A stretch of 50,195 bases of DNA from an uncultured Collinsella sp. (GTDB taxonomy: Bacteria > Actinomycetota > Coriobacteriia > Coriobacteriales > Coriobacteriaceae), in NCBI GenBank assembly GCA_900542945.1, contig UQPI01000010.1, forward strand, positions 1 through 50,195, read 5' to 3'. The position numbers and the translations under genes were made by a program. Below, piece by piece: positions 35,706 through 43,458 of this stretch. The first letter of the stretch is position 1. Each line of letters starts with the position of its first letter. The notes under the pieces were generated by a model. The model did no database searches, was not told the DNA's origin, and was given only the letters and a program-made list of their open reading frames with translations.

Positions 35706-36443
35706 CTAGGCAAGCGGATTCTTCTTTGCCATGCCATTTGCACGAGGCAATGAGACAGATGCTGGATGACTCTTCTTAAGAACAATGAACTCCCTGTGGC
35801 CCAAGCCCTCAGGCAAATCAATTGCGTCATCCAGAAGCAGAGTAAAGCCGCAAATCTTAGCTGCTGACATGCCGGAAGCAAGCTCCTCATCCGAAGGATT
35901 GCCCTTGGTGATAACAAATAGCCCTCCATCTTTGAGGAACGGAGCCGCATACTCAACAAGAATCGGTAGAGGGGCCAGTGCGCGGGCGGTTACTACAGAG
36001 AACTGCTTCTTATGGTTTCGAGCATATTCTTCAAGACGATCATGGACCGCATGAGCATGTTTCAATCCAAGAGCATGGACAAAGGAATTGACAGCATCAA
36101 CCTTCTTGCCAACAGAGTCAATATAAGTAGCTTTACGATGCGTGGCTATGGTTAACGGAATACCAGGGAAGCCCGCACCTGTACCCATATCGAGCAAAGC
36201 TCCCTCAGGAGCCTTATTGATATAGGGGAGTAAAACAAGTGAGTCGAGGATATGAAGTACTGCAGCATCTTCTACGTTGAGAATACGGGTGAGATTGGTT
36301 GTCTTATTTGTTTCCAAAACCAAATCCAAATGCTTGATACATTTCCTCAGCTCAACATCAGTTACGCTCGAGGAATACTCTTTGCAATAGGAAGTTAGGC
36401 GACTCAACATCTCGTCAGCTTGCTGCTCAGTAAGTACTAACAA
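35706..36443 (-). CDS. rsmG: 16S rRNA (guanine-N7) methyltransferase RsmG
   Basis: SAM-dependent enzyme of 245 residues that methylates G527 of 16S rRNA. Motif I LLDMGTGAGFPGIPL, the segment NLTRI before it, and SVVTARALAPL are typical. The start is best taken as TTG at 36443, six bases after AAAGGAG. A TTG at 36491 would lie within the upstream terminator and has no ribosome-binding site. The gene lies behind a strong terminator that separates it from jag and yidC, so it needs read-through or its own promoter. parS site 3 follows directly. Confidence 0.93.
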   Translation of the reverse strand: MLVLTEQQADEMLSRLTSYCKEYSSSVTDVELRKCIKHLDLVLETNKTTNLTRILNVEDAAVLHILDSLVLLPYINKAPEGALLDMGTGAGFPGIPLTIATHRKATYIDSVGKKVDAVNSFVHALGLKHAHAVHDRLEEYARNHKKQFSVVTARALAPLPILVEYAAPFLKDGGLFVITKGNPSDEELASGMSAAKICGFTLLLDDAIDLPEGLGHREFIVLKKSHPASVSLPRANGMAKKNPLA

Positions 36444-36488
36444 CGAAAGCTCCTTTCTGACAAAAATCAGTGTATCGAGAACTTTTGA

Positions 36489-36521
36489 CAAAAAAAGGGG
36501 ACGTGGAAACCACGTCCCCTT
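36489..36521 (-). terminator. terminator of the rpmH-jag operon
   Basis: GGGGACGTGG pairs perfectly with CCACGTCCCC around three bases and runs into seven T on the minus strand. It lies about 20 bases beyond the jag stop codon. Confidence 0.9.
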
Positions 36522-36539
36522 AGCATAAGCTCGAGTAGA

Positions 36540-37109
36540 TTATCGAGCAACAATCACCACATGGCGATCGGGGTCAGAACCCTCAGAATGAGTATCGACG
36601 GCATCATTGCCACGAAGTGCAATGTGAACCAGTCGGCGCTCGTAGGCATTCATGGGCGGAAGCGAAACACTCTCATGAGTGCGGATGGCACGCTCGGCAG
36701 CAGACTGAGCCATGGAGGCAACCTTGTCCTGTCGGCGGCTCTTGTATCCCTCGACGTCCACTACAACCGGATACCTAAAGCCAAGCTTGCGGCTCACCAG
36801 CAAAGAGAACATAACCTGAAGGGCATCAAGGGTACGACCATGACGGCCAATGAGAACAGCAAGATCAGGAGCGGTAACATCCAAAATCAGCTCGCCCTCG
36901 TCACCCTCGTACTCATCAATAGGAGAGTTGGCGGCATCGAAGTGCGAAAGGATGGAACGCAGAATGGAAATCGCAACATCGGCGATGGTGTCGAGCTCCT
37001 CATCGGTCAGCTCTTCACCGGCCTTGTAGCGCTGTGCAATCTCGGGATAATCGCCCGCAATCTGCGGGGCAACCTCCTCAAGCATATCCTCGATAATCTC
37101 TTCAGACAT
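36540..37109 (-). CDS. jag: KH/R3H RNA-binding protein Jag (KhpB)
   Basis: RNA-binding protein of 189 residues. A KH domain contains the loop IGRHGRTLDALQ and the C-terminal R3H domain has YERRLVHIAL. The acidic N-terminal part is short, and the separate Jag-N domain of some homologues is not evident. It follows yidC on the same strand, the usual order. The ATG at 37109 has TTTGGAG upstream and is preferred over a TTG four codons earlier. The upstream 46-base gap contains the palindrome TTAGGTACCTAA. Confidence 0.92.
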   Translation of the reverse strand: MSEEIIEDMLEEVAPQIAGDYPEIAQRYKAGEELTDEELDTIADVAISILRSILSHFDAANSPIDEYEGDEGELILDVTAPDLAVLIGRHGRTLDALQVMFSLLVSRKLGFRYPVVVDVEGYKSRRQDKVASMAQSAAERAIRTHESVSLPPMNAYERRLVHIALRGNDAVDTHSEGSDPDRHVVIVAR

Positions 37110-37154
37110 AACGTACTCCAAAGGTTAGGTACCTAAATAAGATTGATATCCCGA

Positions 37155-37925
37155 CTACTTCTTCTTGTGCGGGCGCGGCTTCTTCTCGCGACGGGTAACC
37201 TCGACCTGCAGCGGAGCGTTCTTGAGGCGCTCCTCCTCATCGGCCTTAGCCTTGTCGATAACCTTCTGTGTCACGAAGATCTGCTGGATAACCTGCCAGG
37301 CAGAAGACACATCGTAGTACAGCAGAACACCAACGGGAAGGCTCCAGCCCATCCAAAGCATCATGACCGTCATGACAACGGCCATCATACGCATGCTCTG
37401 GGCCTGCTGGCCGGTCTGGTTGCGCGACATATAGAGCTGCGGAATCAGGGTCAGGACGGCAAACAGGATCAGGCAGACCAGCGCAGGCAGTGCAACCATA
37501 AAGCCATCGGCAAAGGAAGCGCTCGGCGTGGTGGTCAGGTCGGGCAGGATGTTGAAGAACGAGAACGTGCCCTCGTTAAAGTACTGCGGCAGGTTACGAA
37601 GCAGCGTAAACAGGGCAAACAGGATAGGCATCTGAATCAGAAGCGGCAGACAACCAGCCATGGGGTTGAACTTGTTCTCGCTGTAGAACTTCTGCATCTC
37701 CTCGGCCTGACGCTGGGGATCGTCGGCATAGCGCTCCTGGATCTCGAGCATCTTGGGCTGCAGCACCTGCATGCGAGCCGTCGACTTGGTCGACTTGAGC
37801 ATAAGCGGCGTCAGCAGCAGACGGATGATGACCACCAGGATGATGATGGACAGGCCCCAGTCGACCGCAAAGGTCTGGATGAGCTTGAGCAGCTCGAAAA
37901 GGATGTTAACGATCCAATCCCACAT
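37155..37925 (-). CDS. yidC: membrane protein insertase YidC
   Basis: Oxa1/YidC insertase of 256 residues that places proteins into the cytoplasmic membrane. About five membrane helices are visible. The first cytosolic loop carries KSTARMQVLQPKMLEIQERY, the conserved positively charged helical hairpin, followed by NPMAGCLPLLIQMPILFALF. There is a basic tail ending RREKKPRPHKKK, thought to contact ribosomes. It lacks a lipobox, unlike many Firmicutes homologues. It lies between yidD and jag. Confidence 0.95.
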   Translation of the reverse strand: MWDWIVNILFELLKLIQTFAVDWGLSIIILVVIIRLLLTPLMLKSTKSTARMQVLQPKMLEIQERYADDPQRQAEEMQKFYSENKFNPMAGCLPLLIQMPILFALFTLLRNLPQYFNEGTFSFFNILPDLTTTPSASFADGFMVALPALVCLILFAVLTLIPQLYMSRNQTGQQAQSMRMMAVVMTVMMLWMGWSLPVGVLLYYDVSSAWQVIQQIFVTQKVIDKAKADEEERLKNAPLQVEVTRREKKPRPHKKK

Positions 37926-37954
37926 GTAAGTTTTCCTCCGATAGCGAGTGCCCG

Positions 37955-38179
37955 CTAGGGCACAGGGTCATAACCGCCGACGTGCAGGGGATTGCAGCGA
38001 GCGATGCGCCTCACGGCAAGCCAGCAGCCTCTCAAAACACCGTGCTTCTCAATCGCCTGGATGGCGTATTGCGAGCACGTTGGGTAATAAATGCAGGCGT
38101 CAGGCAATAAGGGCGAAATAACCTGTTGATATATGCGAATAGGAGCGATGGCAACACGTCGCAAAACGTGATTGCTCAT
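37955..38179 (-). CDS. yidD: membrane protein insertion efficiency factor YidD
   Basis: Small protein of 74 residues with the family pattern YQQVISPLLPDACIYYPTCS, the conserved cysteines and the end CNPLHVGGYDPVP. It assists membrane protein insertion with YidC. Its start overlaps the rnpA stop as ATGA. Confidence 0.95.
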   Translation of the reverse strand: MSNHVLRRVAIAPIRIYQQVISPLLPDACIYYPTCSQYAIQAIEKHGVLRGCWLAVRRIARCNPLHVGGYDPVP

Positions 38180-38514
38180 CGCTCCTCCCCGGCAACGCCG
38201 GCGCGTTTCATAAGCGAACGCAATGCCTTGTCCATCTCCTGCGGCGAGGAATCCCTCGTCTTGGGAGTTGCGAACAAGATGATGTCATAACCCGCAACGG
38301 GAAATCCGCAGCTGCGGGCGGCCTCGCGCATCACACGCTTAGAACGGTTGCGCACGACAGCACAACCGAGCCGTTTAGCACCAACGAAGGCGACCCTTCC
38401 GGAGTCGCCTTCGCCAACCGATTCACATATGGTCATTCGAATCAGAGGGTGATTGAAACGACGCCCCTGACTGAACACATGCTCGAAATCTTGCCGAGAC
38501 TTAATAGTCTTCAT
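38176..38514 (-). CDS. rnpA: ribonuclease P protein component
   Basis: Protein subunit of RNase P, 112 residues, helping the catalytic RNA trim tRNA 5' ends. The RNA-binding motif VRNRSKRVMREA and the Phe-rich N-terminus (DFEHVFSQGRRF) are typical. It lies between rpmH and yidD, the conserved order. Confidence 0.95.
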   Translation of the reverse strand: MKTIKSRQDFEHVFSQGRRFNHPLIRMTICESVGEGDSGRVAFVGAKRLGCAVVRNRSKRVMREAARSCGFPVAGYDIILFATPKTRDSSPQEMDKALRSLMKRAGVAGEER

Positions 38515-38534
38515 GCGAGATGTGTGTATCGCTG

Positions 38535-38669
38535 CTAGACAGTGAGACGCTTGCGGCCCTTGGCGCGACGACGGGCGAGCACGGCACGACCACCCTTAGT
38601 GGCCATACGGGCACGGAAGCCATGGGTCTTGGCACGCTTACGCTTATTAGGCTGATACGTACGCTTCAT
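38535..38669 (-). CDS. rpmH: 50S ribosomal protein L34
   Basis: Ribosomal protein of 44 residues beginning MKRTYQPNKRKRAKTHGFR, the conserved L34 sequence. AGGAGG lies eight bases before the ATG; an in-frame upstream ATG at 38729 is outside the family length. It is the first gene of the leftward rpmH-rnpA-yidD-yidC-jag operon. Confidence 0.97.
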   Translation of the reverse strand: MKRTYQPNKRKRAKTHGFRARMATKGGRAVLARRRAKGRKRLTV

Positions 38670-39014
38670 CTTAAGTTCCTCCTGCTGCATTTCGAGTGTC
38701 CGCGGGGGCGCGGACGCAGATATAGACACGTGAGCTTGAAGATTGTAGGGAAATCAATGTTCAAATGTCAAGAAATCAAAGGTAAAAGGTTGCGCAGTTC
38801 ACACGGTTCCCCCATAAGCCGAGCTCGATTTAGCGGTGCATGGCAACTTTTCACGATATTTCATCGAGTTTTCAACAGGTCATGTTGGCAATGTTGAGAA
38901 CTTTTCGTCCGTTTTCCAAAGTTTTCAACAGGTTTTGAAAAGTTGTCGAAAGATGAGAAACATTGCACGGTGAGCTACTATTTGTTCGAAACCTTTTGAA
39001 AGATTGCGAGCGGC
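38670..39014. other. candidate origin part 1, gene-free, with DnaA-like boxes
   Basis: A 345-base gap between divergent genes at the strand switch. It contains the rpmH promoter and a cluster of similar nonamers: TTTTCAACA at 38869-38877 and 38922-38930, the inverted TGTTGAGAA at 38892-38900 (one mismatch), and TTTTCCAAA at 38912-38920. These are two bases from the consensus TTATCCACA. The same TTTTCAACA appears inverted after dnaA (42123-42131) and within the preceding gene (40055-40063). Confidence 0.6.
38742..38771 (-). promoter_or_regulatory. promoter of the rpmH operon
   Basis: The minus strand carries a consensus TTGACA (38766-38771), an 18-base spacer and TACAAT (38742-38747), about 70 bases before rpmH. 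Confidence 0.85.
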
Positions 39015-40367
39015 ATGTCTGACGACTTTTACACCATGGTCGATTCCGGAGACCCGGCACCCGACAACGAGCACATCACCGGCGTGCGCGAAGAGCGTGA
39101 GGAAGGCGAGCAGACGACCACGCAGGCGCCAAAAGCCATGTACGCCGCGCGCATCGCCGTCTATGACGACATGCTGTCGACACCGCGTGTGATCGTCATT
39201 GATCCGCAAGATGTCCGCACGTATTTGGAAGAGACGACCAACACCGTCTACCAGTGCATGAAAGAACAAGGTGGCCATATCTCGCTCATGGTCATCCGCG
39301 AGATTGTCGAAAACTTTATCCACGCGCACTTTGCCGAGCCCATCATCTCGATTCTGGACGGCGGAGACACCATCCGCTTTGCTGATCAAGGACCCGGCAT
39401 CGACGACAAGGAGCGCGCTTTCGACTTTGGCGTTACCAGCGCAAACAGCAAGATGAAGCGCTATATCCGTGGAACCGGAGCAGGGTTTCCCATGGTGCAG
39501 GAGTATTTGGAAAACGCCGGCGGGGCCGTGTCCATCGAGGACAACATGGGCAACGGCACCGTGGTTACGGTAAGCCTGGATCCTAAACGCGTGCAGGAAA
39601 TCGAACGCGCCGGCGGGCGCGGTGCTGTCGTGCGGCCCGAGACGGAGCAGCCCGCATATCCCCTGCCGGGAGCTTTTGCGCAGCAGCCCATGGCAACGCA
39701 ACAGATGCAGCCCCGCGTGGGACAGATGCAGCAGCCCGGAATGCTTCCTACACAAGAGTCCCAGGCGGCGTCGATGTCGATGCCGCCAAACGTGCCAGAG
39801 GCCATGCCGCTGGCGGATCAGGATGCAGCAGCAATGCAGCAGGCGACGGGGGCACCGGGTGGCCAGCAAATGGGATATCAGCCGTACCAACAGGGATATC
39901 CATATCAGCAGATGCCGCCACTGGGGTATGGCCAGCAGTTCCCACAGCAGTACCAGCAGGGATATCAGCAGCCGTACCAGCAGATGCCGCAGCAGCAGTA
40001 CAACCCCTGGGCCCAGCAGATGACTCCGCAGCCTTACCAACAGTGGCCTCAAAGTTTTCAACAGCAAATGCCGCCGATGCAGAGTTCTCAACAATCAGCA
40101 GCTCAAATGATGTATCCTAATGCAGCAAATCAGTATGCGCAGCCACAGCCGGACGTGTTCGTAAGCGATCGCGGCAACGCCGCGCTGGGCTATCTGGCGC
40201 AAAATCAAGCGTGCGGTGCAACCGATCTGGCGAGGGCGTTTGGAAACTCGGCCCCCACTTGGTCACGCACGCTCAATGACTTGGCGCAGGCCGGCTTGGT
40301 CATCAAGCATGGCCAGAAATACCATCTGACCGAACTCGGCGCCGCTCGTGTGCGAGCTCAGAGCTAA
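39015..40367 (+). CDS. GHKL ATPase with Q/P-rich linker and winged helix, origin-adjacent
   Basis: Protein of 450 residues of unknown function in the unusual position directly before dnaA. A GHKL-type ATPase domain spans about 60-190: N-box REIVENFIHAHF (95-106), DQGPGID (124-130) and RGTGAGFPMVQEYL (152-165). There is no histidine phosphoacceptor domain. Residues about 215-385 are very rich in Gln, Pro, Tyr and Met (repeated QQGYQQPYQQMPQ-like units), probably disordered. The last 60 or so residues (SDRGNAALGYLAQNQ onward) look like a winged helix. It ends 15 bases before dnaA, so they are probably co-transcribed. A role in origin control is a guess from position. Confidence 0.8.
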   Translation: MSDDFYTMVDSGDPAPDNEHITGVREEREEGEQTTTQAPKAMYAARIAVYDDMLSTPRVIVIDPQDVRTYLEETTNTVYQCMKEQGGHISLMVIREIVENFIHAHFAEPIISILDGGDTIRFADQGPGIDDKERAFDFGVTSANSKMKRYIRGTGAGFPMVQEYLENAGGAVSIEDNMGNGTVVTVSLDPKRVQEIERAGGRGAVVRPETEQPAYPLPGAFAQQPMATQQMQPRVGQMQQPGMLPTQESQAASMSMPPNVPEAMPLADQDAAAMQQATGAPGGQQMGYQPYQQGYPYQQMPPLGYGQQFPQQYQQGYQQPYQQMPQQQYNPWAQQMTPQPYQQWPQSFQQQMPPMQSSQQSAAQMMYPNAANQYAQPQPDVFVSDRGNAALGYLAQNQACGATDLARAFGNSAPTWSRTLNDLAQAGLVIKHGQKYHLTELGAARVRAQS

Positions 40368-40382
40368 AGAACGGGAGAGACA

Positions 40383-42107
40383 GTGGACGAGGAAGCAAGC
40401 ATCATCCTGGGGGATGCCGTCGCCTTTTGCCAGCGCGACGGCCAAGATGCACGCCTCATCAACATGCTGGGGCAATCGCGCGCCATAAGCCTGACCGAAG
40501 ATACGCTCACGATCGAGGCCCCCTCGCGCTTTGCCATCGCGCAGCTCAAAAAGCATCAGCCGACTATTGAGGCCTATCTGGAAGAAATCGCCTTTGCTCC
40601 GATCGCGCTCGACATCGTGGCACCGCAAGGCGCAACGGCCGAATCTGCTGCCGCGACGGTGCCCGCCACGGCTCCCGCTGCTTCCCCTGCGGCGCCAGCC
40701 TCCGCAGGCGACGTGCCGACAATCGAGCACCAGCACAGCAATGTTTCCCGTGAAACCATGGCACCGTTGCCGACCGCCGCTGCGACGTCAACGAACGCAC
40801 CCGTCACGCACATGCCCATCGCTCATGACGCAGCGGCGGGCGCGGATTCGGGCATTGCAATCAAGAACACGCTCTCGGCCGATGATTTTCGTCGCATGAT
40901 GAACCAGATGAAGGGCGGAGCGCCGACTAAGTCCACGCAAGCCGCGACCCCCGCTTCACCCATGCCAGCACCGACCGTGCCGGCCGAGCAGAATACGGAT
41001 GGAGCCCCACTCGCCGCGAACTCAAAATTTACCTTTGAGAACTTTGTCTACGGCCCCGAGAACAGCCATGCCTATCGCTCGGCACTCAAGTTTGCCGCCC
41101 TCGCGGACGAGCGCGGCACGTGCACATCACTGTTCATCTACGGCAAATCGGGCCTGGGCAAGACGCACCTGCTGCTTGCCATCAAAAACGAGCTCGCCGA
41201 GAAGTCGCCCGAGATCAAGGTCAAGTATGCCAACTCCCAGGCATATCTGGACGACCTGATGACCGAGTTCGACCGCCAAAAGAAGAGCAACGCCCCCATC
41301 ATGCAGGCATACCACGGCGTGGACGTGCTCATCATCGATGACATCCAAAACATCATCGGCAAGCGCGCGAGCGTGGACTACTTTTTCCAGCTCATGGACG
41401 AGTTCATCCGCAACAACAAGAAGGTCGTCATCGCGGCAGACCGCGCCCCCAAGGACCTGAGCATGGACGAGCGTCTGACCAGCCGCTTCAACGCCGGCAT
41501 GCTCTGCCTGGTCGCAGAGCCCAGCTACGAGATGAAATACAAGATCTTGCAGCGCTATTACGAGAACACCATCGTCGCCGCTCCCGAGGCAGGCGACGAC
41601 TCGCTGCTGGCGGCCTATGGGGGCGACAGCGGGCACCTGACCGACGAGCACTTTAAACACATGGCCGAGGTCTCGGGCACCAACATCCGCGAACTCGAGA
41701 GCTTTTGCGAGCGCTGCGCCGGCGAGGCGGGCGACCGCGAGCGCGAGGGCGGGGAGCTCACCTTTGACGATATCGACGCCATCGCCAGCCAGTACTTCGA
41801 CACATCGGCCAAAAAGATCAACGTCCAGACGGTTCAGTCCGTCATCGAAGAGCAGTACGGCGTGACGCACGAGGAGCTCATCGGCCCGCGTCGCAACGCC
41901 AATATCGCCAAAGCACGCCATATCGCTATCTACCTGGCCATCGAGATGTGCGAGATGACGACCACGGCGGTGGGCGCCGAATTTGGCAACCGCAACCACT
42001 CGACCGTCAGTACGAGCTACAAAAAGGTCCAGAAGATGATCCAGGAAGACCGCACCGTCACCGAAGACCTCAAGTCGCTGCGCGATAAAATTACACTGCG
42101 CTCGTAG
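40383..42107 (+). CDS. dnaA: chromosomal replication initiator DnaA
   Basis: Initiator of 574 residues. Domain I is at 1-75; a long Ala/Pro/Thr-rich linker occupies about 80-210; the AAA+ domain has Walker A YGKSGLGKT (253-261) and Walker B LIIDDIQN; sensor 2 is NIRELE; and the DNA-binding domain IV is at the end. Its signature reads GNRNHSTV (535-542) where most DnaA proteins have GGRDHTTV, an Asp to Asn and Thr to Ser change in base-contacting positions. The GTG start follows GGGAGAG. A degenerate parS site lies within codons 120-125. Confidence 0.96.
   Translation: MDEEASIILGDAVAFCQRDGQDARLINMLGQSRAISLTEDTLTIEAPSRFAIAQLKKHQPTIEAYLEEIAFAPIALDIVAPQGATAESAAATVPATAPAASPAAPASAGDVPTIEHQHSNVSRETMAPLPTAAATSTNAPVTHMPIAHDAAAGADSGIAIKNTLSADDFRRMMNQMKGGAPTKSTQAATPASPMPAPTVPAEQNTDGAPLAANSKFTFENFVYGPENSHAYRSALKFAALADERGTCTSLFIYGKSGLGKTHLLLAIKNELAEKSPEIKVKYANSQAYLDDLMTEFDRQKKSNAPIMQAYHGVDVLIIDDIQNIIGKRASVDYFFQLMDEFIRNNKKVVIAADRAPKDLSMDERLTSRFNAGMLCLVAEPSYEMKYKILQRYYENTIVAAPEAGDDSLLAAYGGDSGHLTDEHFKHMAEVSGTNIRELESFCERCAGEAGDREREGGELTFDDIDAIASQYFDTSAKKINVQTVQSVIEEQYGVTHEELIGPRRNANIAKARHIAIYLAIEMCEMTTTAVGAEFGNRNHSTVSTSYKKVQKMIQEDRTVTEDLKSLRDKITLRS
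40742..40757. other. degenerate parS site inside dnaA
   Basis: TGTTTCCCGTGAAACC has two mismatches to the perfect parS. It sits in the poorly constrained linker region of dnaA. Confidence 0.45.
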
Positions 42108-42345
42108 GGAAATAGAGACACCTGTTGAAAACTTGTCGAAACCACGGGCATAAGGTGTCTAAAACCCAACCCGCGGTGATGAAAAGTTTTGCGCAGGTTT
42201 TGAACGTGGAAAACCACCCCTGTTGCACACAGGTTGCTGTCGATTCTCTTTCTGGGTCTGACCTGCGTCTTTGGGAGTAATCAACAGTTTCGTCAGTGCT
42301 ATTACTATTATTAAGATATTTATATCTATAGAAAGGTATTAAAAG
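42108..42345. other. candidate origin part 2, dnaA-dnaN gap with AT-rich unwinding region
   Basis: This 238-base gap begins with TGTTGAAAA (42123-42131), the inverted DnaA-like box. It ends with about 48 bases almost wholly A/T (42298-42345) carrying ATTACTATTATTAAG. That string resembles the DnaA-trio of Bacillus subtilis, which lies in the same dnaA-dnaN position. DNA opening probably starts here (inference). Confidence 0.65.
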
Positions 42346-43449
42346 ATGAAGTTCACCGTCAGCCAGAGCTCGCTTACACAAGCCATCGGCGTCGTTATGA
42401 AGGGTGTCGCTTCGGCATCCACCCTCCCCATCCTGTCGGGCGTGCTCGTTAAGGCCCAAGACGGCATCTTGGAATTCCAGACCTCTAACTACACCATCTC
42501 GATCCGTCATCGCATCGCGGCGCATGTCGAAGAAGAGGGCGAGATGGTTATTCCCTGTAAGATGCTCTCCAATATCACCAAGACCCTCCCCGATGCCCCG
42601 GTCACCTTTGAGCTGTCCGAGCGCCAGGTGCTGATTGGTTGCGAGAAGAGCTCTTTCCGCCTGAACACGCTCGATGCCAATGACTTCCCCGAGTTTCCGG
42701 CCTACGCCATCGAGAGTGCCGTCGAGTTGCCGACCGACATCCTGTCCGAGATGGTCAGCCGCGTGTGGCGCGTCACCTCGACCGATAAAGCTCGCCCCAT
42801 CCTGGGCGGCGTGCACATGAAGGTCGAGAACAACACCGTGCGCCTGGTGGCGACCGACTCCTTCCGCTTGGCTGTGTGCGACACCCAGGTCGAGACCTCG
42901 ACGCTCGAGGGCTCGTTTGAGCTCAACGTCCCGGCCGATGCCTTTAACGACGCGCTCAGCATTATGGCGAGCCAAGCCACCATCATGATCGGCGCCACCG
43001 ACACCCAGGTCGTCTTTGAGGCCGGCAACACCACCTATGTGTCGCGTCGTATCGAGGGCACGTACCCCAACTACAAGCAGCTCATCCCCGATTCGTGCGT
43101 GACGAGCGTCAAGACCGATGTGGCGGCCTTCAACGCCGCCCTTAAGCGCGTTGCCGTTATTGCCAGCGCCAACCCCGCCGTCAAATTCGAGATCGATGTC
43201 GAGAACGGCCAGATGGGCCTGTCCTCCATCTCTAACGACCAGGATCTGGCGCAGGAGACCATTGACGTCGAGGCCGAGGGCGAGTCGGGCACCATCGCCT
43301 TCAACTACCACTACATCTTCGGTTGCCTCAATGCCCTGTCCAAGGAGAAGGAGATCACGCTGGAGCTCAAGAGCTACTCGCAGGCGGGCATCTTCAAGTC
43401 CTACGACAAGATCAACTACCTGTACCTGGTCATGCCGGTCCGCATCTAG
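42346..43449 (+). CDS. dnaN: DNA polymerase III beta sliding clamp
   Basis: Ring-forming clamp of 367 residues. Family features include a start MKFTVSQSSLTQAIGVVMKG, LPILSGVL, the segment RRIEGTYPNYKQLIP, and the C-terminal LVMPVRI. AAAGG is nine bases before the ATG. It lies in the conserved dnaA-dnaN-recF order. Confidence 0.97.
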   Translation: MKFTVSQSSLTQAIGVVMKGVASASTLPILSGVLVKAQDGILEFQTSNYTISIRHRIAAHVEEEGEMVIPCKMLSNITKTLPDAPVTFELSERQVLIGCEKSSFRLNTLDANDFPEFPAYAIESAVELPTDILSEMVSRVWRVTSTDKARPILGGVHMKVENNTVRLVATDSFRLAVCDTQVETSTLEGSFELNVPADAFNDALSIMASQATIMIGATDTQVVFEAGNTTYVSRRIEGTYPNYKQLIPDSCVTSVKTDVAAFNAALKRVAVIASANPAVKFEIDVENGQMGLSSISNDQDLAQETIDVEAEGESGTIAFNYHYIFGCLNALSKEKEITLELKSYSQAGIFKSYDKINYLYLVMPVRI

Positions 43450-43458
43450 CGCTGCGCC

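Noticed and set aside
36444..36491. longer rsmG reading from 36491
   Set aside because: The TTG there is inside the terminator of the upstream operon and has no ribosome-binding site.
38925..40094. 389-codon Leu/Arg-rich open frame on the minus strand
   Set aside because: It covers the origin gap and the Q-rich gene in antisense; Leu/His/Arg runs come from reading CAG-rich DNA backwards.
39661..40110. CRISPR-like or tandem DNA repeat
   Set aside because: The CAG-rich repetition is in frame and irregular, encoding a Gln/Pro/Tyr-rich linker; no spacers are present.
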